A stretch of DNA of 33,967 nucleotides, from IMG/VR virus record IMGVR_UViG_3300038701_000106, positions 1 to 33,967 of that record. One strand, given 5' to 3'. The stretch comes from a virus. How positions within the stretch are numbered: the stretch's first letter is position 1; each line of letters starts with the position of its first letter. A model generated the notes under the pieces. The model ran no database searches. It saw nothing but the letters and a program-made list of their open reading frames with translations, and had not been told where the DNA came from. A program made the translations under genes and the position numbers. Positions 28,798 through 33,967 of this stretch are shown one piece after another.

Positions 28798-28812
28798 CAG
28801 CGGGAGCCGCTG
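28798..28812 (-). other. Short hairpin after protease stop
   Basis: CAGCGG (28798-28803) and CCGCTG (28807-28812) form a perfect 6-base-pair stem with a 3-base loop directly behind the prohead protease stop. In leftward reading no T-run follows. With the capsid leader stem just beyond, it may separate the messages of protease and capsid, for example as a processing site. Confidence 0.45.
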
Positions 28813-29994
28813 CTATTCAGCCAAGCGTGACTTCATGCGAAGCCGCCGTGCCGCTTGGGATTTCTTTTGCTCCTCACGATATTGCTGCAAGGAACGCAAA
28901 CCAATCTCTGTGCCATCATACGCAGGTGTTGTGACGATTGATACATCATAAAGCTGTAGGTCTTGAATACTACGCTTCGGCATATCGCCGCTGTCGTCCC
29001 ATGATTGACGGGTCGGGATGAACGCAAACGACATCTTGTCCAGATCGCCGCGCCGCATCTTCGGCACAATCGCGCGCACATCTGGGTCAGTCGGATCAAG
29101 TTCGCTTTCGATGTATAGGCCACGATCATCCTGCGTCAGGCGAAGCGTGCCTGAGCGAGTGCGGGCCAATGGCAGGCCATCATGGTTGACCAAGAACACA
29201 ACATCATCACCGCGCTCAAGTGCAGATGCAAACGCGCCCGCCTCAATCACCTCAGTGAACATGCCGCCAATGTTTGTCTCCTGACCAAACACAGCAGCAT
29301 AGCCAGATACGCGGATCGGGCCATCATCTTCTTCACGAATTTCGACAGGCTCACTCAAAGCCCGAATTTCAGCATTTGCCATCTGTGCCTCCAATGTCTG
29401 CGGCAAAGATACCACACAAGAACGCTCATCGTCCACAGGTGCAGCAGGTTCAAACAAAAGTGGCTCAAAGTCATTGCGATCAAGCCATTCCAAAGCCTGC
29501 TCTTCAGTGAAAAACTCCACCTTAAAACGGATGCTCTGGATGTCAGCCGTGCCATCCTTTACGCCATAAACGAAATCAACGCCCTGACCGCCTTCGTCAT
29601 TACGCCTGCGGAAGCTGTCAAACTCCAGTGGATCACGAATGCGCGCTGCGTGTTCACCCTCATATGGCCGTGTCTCTGCGCGCTCATCATCCTCTTGCTC
29701 AAGGATGCGCGCTGCCCATGATTGACCAGCATCGCCACCCCAAAGCGCCCACGCTATGCGGCCATTGCTGGGGTATCCATCCTGATCTGGATAAAATCCT
29801 TCGCCTTCCTTGTCCACTTCATGCCGCGCGAAATAGCTATTCATGCGGCGCACAGTGTCCATTGAGAGATTGCGGCGATTGGCAATGTCACGCGCACGGG
29901 CAATGCCAACCTCAGTGCCGCCGCGACCAAACTCACGCCGCCAAGCAAGGCCGCGCTCTGCCTCTTCTACCATACTATCATTCGGTATCGGCAT
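28813..29994 (-). CDS. Prohead protease with N-terminal extra domain
   Basis: A 393-residue protein when started at the M-P-I-P-N-D ATG (29994), after GGGG; a start at 30036 would add 14 residues. The C-terminal half is a HK97-type prohead protease: V-S-G-Y-A-A-V-F-G, F-L-V-N-H-D (catalytic His at residue 271), G-T-L-R-L, then D-K-M-S-F-A-F (Ser at 322). The first 200 residues are an added region with A-W-R-R-E-F-G-R-G-G-T-E-V-G and Y-P-S-N-G-R-I-A-W-A-L-W-G-G-D, which I know from other alphaproteobacterial phages but cannot assign. The enzyme trims the capsid delta domain. It overlaps the portal gene by 17 bases. Confidence 0.85.
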   Translation of the reverse strand: MPIPNDSMVEEAERGLAWRREFGRGGTEVGIARARDIANRRNLSMDTVRRMNSYFARHEVDKEGEGFYPDQDGYPSNGRIAWALWGGDAGQSWAARILEQEDDERAETRPYEGEHAARIRDPLEFDSFRRRNDEGGQGVDFVYGVKDGTADIQSIRFKVEFFTEEQALEWLDRNDFEPLLFEPAAPVDDERSCVVSLPQTLEAQMANAEIRALSEPVEIREEDDGPIRVSGYAAVFGQETNIGGMFTEVIEAGAFASALERGDDVVFLVNHDGLPLARTRSGTLRLTQDDRGLYIESELDPTDPDVRAIVPKMRRGDLDKMSFAFIPTRQSWDDSGDMPKRSIQDLQLYDVSIVTTPAYDGTEIGLRSLQQYREEQKKSQAARRLRMKSRLAE

Positions 29995-31210
29995 CAGGAA
30001 CCCCAGCGCTTTGCATTGCAATAGGAACAGTCGCACCTTGGATCATCAAGCTGTCGCCCTCTGGCTTAGGCTCAAGGTTCTCAATCTCGCGCACCTCATT
30101 CGGCGTGCGGATGCCGTTCTGAATTGACGTTGCGTGACCCTCCATGCGGGTCTTGAAGTCGCCGCGCAGCAGGCCATCCACGTTGAACTCTACATACTGA
30201 TTTGCGCCACGACCAAACAGCTTCAAGTTCAACTCTTGCTCGAACTGCTCAATCCACCGCTTCAGCGTGTGCTTAACAAAGTGCAGGTCTTGCTGCTCAG
30301 TGTTGCTGTATGTGCCATTGGTCAGGTCTTGCAAGAACACAGGCGGTAAGCTGTAGATGCGCGCGATCTGTTCAATGCTAAACCGCTGCAACTCAAGCAA
30401 CTGCATCTGTTCTGGGTTAAACCCGACAGGCTTCAACTCATGACCCATTGGGATTGCCATCACAGGCTTGCCCTCTCGCGCCAACTTTAATGTGGTGTTG
30501 GCAACGTCAGTTGATGCGCGCGCAGCAGCAGCACCAGATTGGAATGGGCCTTGCAACGTCATTGGCGGGATACCGCCAGACTGAAATGCCTTTGAGCCAT
30601 ACTTGGTTGCAGCAATCGCCAGACCAATCGCATCTTTGTTGGTCATGATCGGGCCGCGCACATCCAAATTGTTCGGCTTCATCATAAATGAAACGTCAAT
30701 CACCTCGTTTGAGGCATATTTTATGCCCTTATAGGTGTAAACTTTGACCAATTTGCGGCCTTCATAGACATGATCCACGCGCGTGTGGTTCGGATCAAGC
30801 GGCCAAATGTTCACAATCTGACCGCTGGCATTGCGCTCAATGTAGCTGACACAGCGCCCGCCAGTGAAAACTTGATCGAAAAGATACTTGCGCCACTCGA
30901 AGGATGACATCTCATCATTCGCAATATCGTGCAAAATCTTAGGCAAAGCGCCATTTTTGACCAGAGTTCGGCCATTTCTGCCCCGTCTATAGACGTTTAA
31001 CGGCAATCCAGCCAATGTTCCGCTTAAAAAGTTGACCGCAGACCAGATCGCAGGCACACCAAGTGCGTTGTCAATCGTAACATTGATGCCAGTCTCTGAC
31101 ATACCGCCGCCCCAGCCCATGACCTGCAAGAAATCCTCAGCAGATACAGGAGCGTTTGGATTTTCCAGATTGCGGGCCTCCGTGTTGCGGAAGCTGTCAA
31201 AAATACCCAT
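29978..31210 (-). CDS. Portal protein, HK97 family
   Basis: A 410-residue portal of the HK97 family. N-terminal S-A-V-N-F-L-S-G-T-L-A-G-L-P-L-N-V-Y-R, then F-E-W-R-K-Y-L-F and W-P-L-D-P-N-H-T-R-V, the stem region with S-L-P-P-V-F-L-Q-D, Y-S-N-T-E-Q-Q-D-L-H-F and the C-terminal G-I-R-T-P-N-E-V-R-E-I-E-N are all typical. It forms the ring for DNA entry and exit. The ribosome site is weak (GGAAA), and a homing endonuclease gene lies just upstream. The last 17 bases overlap the protease gene. Confidence 0.92.
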   Translation of the reverse strand: MGIFDSFRNTEARNLENPNAPVSAEDFLQVMGWGGGMSETGINVTIDNALGVPAIWSAVNFLSGTLAGLPLNVYRRGRNGRTLVKNGALPKILHDIANDEMSSFEWRKYLFDQVFTGGRCVSYIERNASGQIVNIWPLDPNHTRVDHVYEGRKLVKVYTYKGIKYASNEVIDVSFMMKPNNLDVRGPIMTNKDAIGLAIAATKYGSKAFQSGGIPPMTLQGPFQSGAAAARASTDVANTTLKLAREGKPVMAIPMGHELKPVGFNPEQMQLLELQRFSIEQIARIYSLPPVFLQDLTNGTYSNTEQQDLHFVKHTLKRWIEQFEQELNLKLFGRGANQYVEFNVDGLLRGDFKTRMEGHATSIQNGIRTPNEVREIENLEPKPEGDSLMIQGATVPIAMQSAGVPDADTE

Positions 31211-31254
31211 AATGTTTTTCCATGCGCATGGTTTGAGTGGAATATAGCCTATTG

Positions 31255-31833
31255 TTAAGCTAACGTAAAGTTCTGCGGCCTTCCGTGGTTCGAATGAAAC
31301 CCAAGTTGAGCCTCAGCCCTCTTTCTCGCAAGCGCAGCATCATTGAAGTTGTCAAAATATCCAAGATGTCTTTTCACCTTGTTTATTTTTATGTATGAAC
31401 TCCACTTGCGCTTTGATTTGCTCCAGCTAACGCCCATTTTCCCAGAAGTATTATTAGATTGCATCGCCCTGTTTCGGGCATTTTCAGATGCAGTAACTTC
31501 TCTCAAGTTTTCAATTCTGTTGTCAGACCTATCTCCATTTATATGGTCTATAGTTGATGGCCAATATCCATACGTTATTGCCCAAGCAGCCCTATGAGCC
31601 AATATTTTTTTCTTAAAAATTGCAGAATGATGGTATCCAGTATTGAACTTTCCAGTGAACGCCTGCTTTCCAGCAAACCTAGTATTCCAAGACTTACAAA
31701 TCTCTTCTGAGATTTGAAAGTTATCATATTTCTGATTTGATGTTCTCTTTTTCCAGTAAAATAAGCCGCTTTTTTTGTCGTATGACAGCAGTTTACGCAG
31801 CGATTTTGGCGTGATAATTTCATTTTCATTCAT
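31255..31833 (-). CDS. HNH homing endonuclease with AP2 domain
   Basis: A 192-residue free-standing homing endonuclease: NUMOD-like S-Y-D-K-K-S-G-L-F-Y-W-K, H-R-A-A-W-A-I-T-Y-G, HNH core I-D-H-I-N-G-D-R-S-D-N-R-I-E-N-L-R, then AP2-like N-N-T-S-G-K-M-G-V and W-S-S-Y-I with H-L-G-Y-F-D. It is a paralogue of 10106-10585. Its DNA is visibly richer in A and T than terL and portal around it, consistent with later insertion. GAGGAG lies 8 bases before the ATG. It sits between terL and portal without breaking either. Confidence 0.9.
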   Translation of the reverse strand: MNENEIITPKSLRKLLSYDKKSGLFYWKKRTSNQKYDNFQISEEICKSWNTRFAGKQAFTGKFNTGYHHSAIFKKKILAHRAAWAITYGYWPSTIDHINGDRSDNRIENLREVTASENARNRAMQSNNTSGKMGVSWSKSKRKWSSYIKINKVKRHLGYFDNFNDAALARKRAEAQLGFHSNHGRPQNFTLA

Positions 31834-31860
31834 GGCGACAACTCCTCTGTCGTTATGTTA

Positions 31861-31899
31861 GAGGGGCGTAGAATGTGCGAAAAACTGCGCCCCTCGCAC
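31861..31899. other. Paired inverted repeats, pseudoknot-like
   Basis: GAGGGGCG (31861-31868) pairs with CGCCCCTC (31888-31895). GTGCG (31875-31879) in the loop can pair with CGCAC (31895-31899) beyond the first stem. The nested-then-crossing order is that of an H-type pseudoknot, or of two competing hairpins. It lies in the 79-base gap between terL and the homing endonuclease gene. It may protect or regulate the message, or mark an insertion edge. Confidence 0.45.
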
Positions 31900-31912
31900 T
31901 TATATCATAAGT

Positions 31913-33424
31913 TTAAGACAATTTAAACTCTGGGTCATCCCAAGGCGATGCAGCGACCACTTGCTCATCATGTGCAAACGCTCCCAGCGCCATTGCAAGT
32001 GCAACCAATCCGTCAATCTTGCCAGAACTTTTCTTCTTTGTCAGCTTTCGATTGCCCGCAGGGTCGCGCTCAGTCACAGCATTTGCCGCGCACATATTCA
32101 TAATAGGATTTGCGCCGTGACGCAATTTTCTTTCAGCAACCAAACGCTCAAGCCTATCGACCGCAGGGGCCATGTCCTTAAAGCCCTGACCAAATGGTGT
32201 CATAGGAACCTGCGCGCCAATCGCGTCAAGTTCACGCTGGAAGTCATTGATGCGCCATCTGTCATACGCCAGAAGCTGGATGTTGTATCTCTCAGATGCC
32301 TCAGCCACCGCCTGCGCAACCATAGCAGGCACGATCACAGGCCCGTCAATCACTGTCAGAAACCCTTGATCTGCCCATAGGTCATATGGCACTTTCTCAG
32401 TCTTGGCTTTCTCGCGCAAACCATCGCTTGGCAAAAAGAAATGCGGAATGATGTCATATCCCTCATCGCGCGGGAAAGCCAAGACGAATGCAGTCAAGTC
32501 GCGGCTTGCTGACAGGTCAAGCCCAGCATAGCAGATCGCACCATCCTCGACCTCTGGCGGCGCACTGTTTGCTTCCCACTCTGCGCGGCTCAAGAATGGG
32601 CTTGTCGCCTCAATGCGTTGGTTAAGATACAGCCATCGGAAGCTGTTTTCTTTTGCAGGCAATCGTGCGGCCTGCGTGGCAAAATCTTGAATATCGGTCA
32701 GGCTTCGGAACTCACCAAGCGCAGGGTTTGCTGCCTTCCACGCTTTCTTGTCCATGACATCGCAGCCTTCTGGGGCGGTATATACATGGCTCACAATTCG
32801 CCTGTCTTTGGCATTCGCAGCATCGTCTAGCCAGATGCTAAACAGATCGCCATCGGTTGCGGCTTGCGTGCTGATCGCAATTAGCAGTGGATCGTCATGT
32901 GCGCCCTGCGCTGTCTCAATCGCCTCAATGAAAGCATCCTGTTGGCCGCGCACCTGCCCGACCTCATCCAAGATCGCCAGAACAGGTGATAGCCCGTGCG
33001 CAGTTCCAGCCTCAGCAGAGATGGCCTTGTATTCCACATTCATCGTCAAACCGATCAGTGATTTCTGCGATGGCACGATGCGGATGATCTTAGTTAACGC
33101 AGGCGAAAGCCTGACCATCTTTTCAGCCAGCTTAAACACAAGCGATGCCTGATCGCGGCTGCGCGCGCCACTGATGATCTGGCTATTCAATCTCGCCTCT
33201 GGCCCGACAATGTGAGCAAGCAAAATGCCAGCGATCAGGGCTGACTTGCCGTTCTTCCGCGCAACGCTCAAATATGCCCGACTTGTGCCTTTTGGATTGT
33301 CGTAAATATCCAAGATAAATTTGCGCTGAAACTGCATCAGCTTAATAGGCTGGCCGACTAGCTTGCCCTCTGGGACAAGGCAGAACTCTTCAATGAACTG
33401 ACAAACCCTCTCACCGCGTGACAT
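31913..33424 (-). CDS. terL: Terminase large subunit
   Basis: A 503-residue packaging motor. The ATPase domain has the Walker A-like A55-R-K-N-G-K60-S, Walker B L-A-I-L-D153-E154-V-G-Q and the coupling segment I-A-I-S-T-Q-A. The nuclease domain has D303 in G-L-D-L-S-A-S-R-D-L, D388 in L-L-A-Y-D-R-W and D471 in G-K-I-D-G-L-V-A-L-A-M-A-L. All expected residues are present. The family is the HK97/lactococcal Terminase_1 type that goes with P27 small subunits. Its start overlaps the terS stop. It translocates and cuts DNA, probably with the HNH protein encoded at 848-1192. Confidence 0.95.
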   Translation of the reverse strand: MSRGERVCQFIEEFCLVPEGKLVGQPIKLMQFQRKFILDIYDNPKGTSRAYLSVARKNGKSALIAGILLAHIVGPEARLNSQIISGARSRDQASLVFKLAEKMVRLSPALTKIIRIVPSQKSLIGLTMNVEYKAISAEAGTAHGLSPVLAILDEVGQVRGQQDAFIEAIETAQGAHDDPLLIAISTQAATDGDLFSIWLDDAANAKDRRIVSHVYTAPEGCDVMDKKAWKAANPALGEFRSLTDIQDFATQAARLPAKENSFRWLYLNQRIEATSPFLSRAEWEANSAPPEVEDGAICYAGLDLSASRDLTAFVLAFPRDEGYDIIPHFFLPSDGLREKAKTEKVPYDLWADQGFLTVIDGPVIVPAMVAQAVAEASERYNIQLLAYDRWRINDFQRELDAIGAQVPMTPFGQGFKDMAPAVDRLERLVAERKLRHGANPIMNMCAANAVTERDPAGNRKLTKKKSSGKIDGLVALAMALGAFAHDEQVVAASPWDDPEFKLS

Positions 33425-33900
33425 CAGTTTGGCCGTGCAAGCAAATCACTGTCTAAAGGGTTGTCGCTTTCGATCTCTTTTGCCTTCGATCTGCGGCTTG
33501 CAATATCCCTTGCATCGCCACCCTTCGCGCGCGCGTGTAATGATAAACTACGACGCATTGCAAGCACATCCCCACTCAAAGATTTTTGAACGCGCAAACG
33601 TGGGTTTTCAACAGTTGTTCCGTTTTGGCGCACAGAGATGTAACCCTCTTGCCGCAGCATCTGCTGTTCTGTGTTCAAGTCAGCCATTGTTCTTGCCAGC
33701 ATTGCGGCCAGTTCAAGCTGGTGTGCAGTCCATTCTGCCCGTGCGAACTCATCAATCACGTTCACGAAAAACGGCATATCCGCATCGGTCAGTGGAACAT
33801 TGCTTGGCGGCTCAATTTGCTTTGTGGCCGCTGTCATGACGCGCACCTGTTCTGAGGTGCTGTCAATCCTTGCGCGTTTGTTGCTTTTCTTTTCGGACAT
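33424..33900 (-). CDS. terS: Terminase small subunit, P27 family
   Basis: A 158-residue protein of the P27 small-terminase group. P-S-N-V-P-L-T-D-A-D and F-A-R-A-E-W-T-A-H-Q-L-E-L-A-A-M-L-A-R-T-M-A-D-L are followed by E-Q-Q-M-L-R-Q-E-G-Y-I-S-V-R-Q-N-G-T and R-L-R-V-Q-K-S-L. The helical oligomerisation core and the R-x-N-G-x-T hairpin are typical. GGAG lies about 10 bases before the ATG. It recognises the packaging site, presumably in the adjacent gap. First gene of the late operon. Confidence 0.85.
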   Translation of the reverse strand: MSEKKSNKRARIDSTSEQVRVMTAATKQIEPPSNVPLTDADMPFFVNVIDEFARAEWTAHQLELAAMLARTMADLNTEQQMLRQEGYISVRQNGTTVENPRLRVQKSLSGDVLAMRRSLSLHARAKGGDARDIASRRSKAKEIESDNPLDSDLLARPN

Positions 33901-33967
33901 TTAACATCAACTCCAGACAAATTCTCGGGTTAGCAGAAAAAGATGACTTCGCGCGCTGTCCCTCTTC
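33901..33967. other. Right window terminus, terS leader, cos-like half
   Basis: This 67-base stretch upstream of terS carries its ribosome site (GGAG) and no gene. TTCGCGCGCTG at 33948-33958 repeats bases 8-18. If the ends are joined, TCTTC meets GAGAAGA to make the inverted repeat TCTTC-GA-GAAGA exactly at the seam. No clear promoter was found here, so the late promoter may lie across the junction. The packaging-site role is inferred. Confidence 0.4.

Noticed and set aside
31255-31833. Group I intron carrying the homing endonuclease
   Set aside because: The flanking terL and portal genes are each complete with their own start and stop. No split exon or conserved intron core was recognised, so a free-standing homing gene is simpler.

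Overview
The window looks like the essentially complete genome of a tailed, HK97-type siphovirus of a Gram-negative, most probably marine alphaproteobacterial host. The host guess is an inference from the virion module. Its order and families parallel those of the Rhodobacter capsulatus gene transfer agent and related phages: P27-type small terminase, HK97 portal, protease and capsid, HK97 gp10, DUF3168, tail tube, gp10-like chaperone, short tape measure, DUF2163-like protein, NlpC-like protein, gpJ-like tip. I see no integrase, CI-like repressor, attachment site, tRNA or rRNA, so a virulent life style is likely.

Layout. (1) 33900 to 9894, minus strand: one long, tightly overlapping late operon. 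It runs terS, terL, an HNH/AP2 homing endonuclease, portal, prohead protease with a long extra N-terminal domain, major capsid, connector and closure proteins, tail terminator, tail tube, tail chaperone with a -1 frameshift extension, tape measure, three distal-tail proteins, gpJ-like tip, a 6.6 kb adhesin and fibre module, lysis genes (spanin-like, holin, M15-type endolysin), a second HNH/AP2 gene and one small unknown. (2) 7275 to 9915, plus strand: twelve very small overlapping genes (two zinc-ribbon proteins, a duplicated pair of unknowns, a winged-helix-like protein) ending in a PD-(D/E)XK-like nuclease. This looks like an early accessory operon. (3) 7130 to 63, minus strand: ribbon-helix-helix protein, Hjc-like nuclease, RecE/YqaJ-like exonuclease, single-stranded DNA-binding protein, primase-helicase fusion, four unknown or DUF proteins, an HNH protein of the packaging type and a structural-looking 261-residue protein. 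The two early operons diverge from a shared control region at 7131-7274.

How it works together. The primase-helicase, SSB, exonuclease and resolvase-like nuclease form a replication and recombination set. A cluster of eleven ACTACAAA-type octamers (2733-2897) beside the primase-helicase gene is the best candidate replication origin or control region. HNH protein plus TerS/TerL suggests cos-type packaging. Joining the two window ends would create a direct repeat around a small inverted repeat, as expected if the window was opened at or near cos.

The most notable signals are: the octamer cluster; an A9 slippery site whose -1 frame encodes a 73-residue tail-chaperone extension with no start of its own; a 5' leader with identical spacing in front of both the major capsid and tail tube genes; a fibre protein built of 27 exact-length 23-residue repeats; and seven-residue LFD repeats shared by that fibre and the tail tip.
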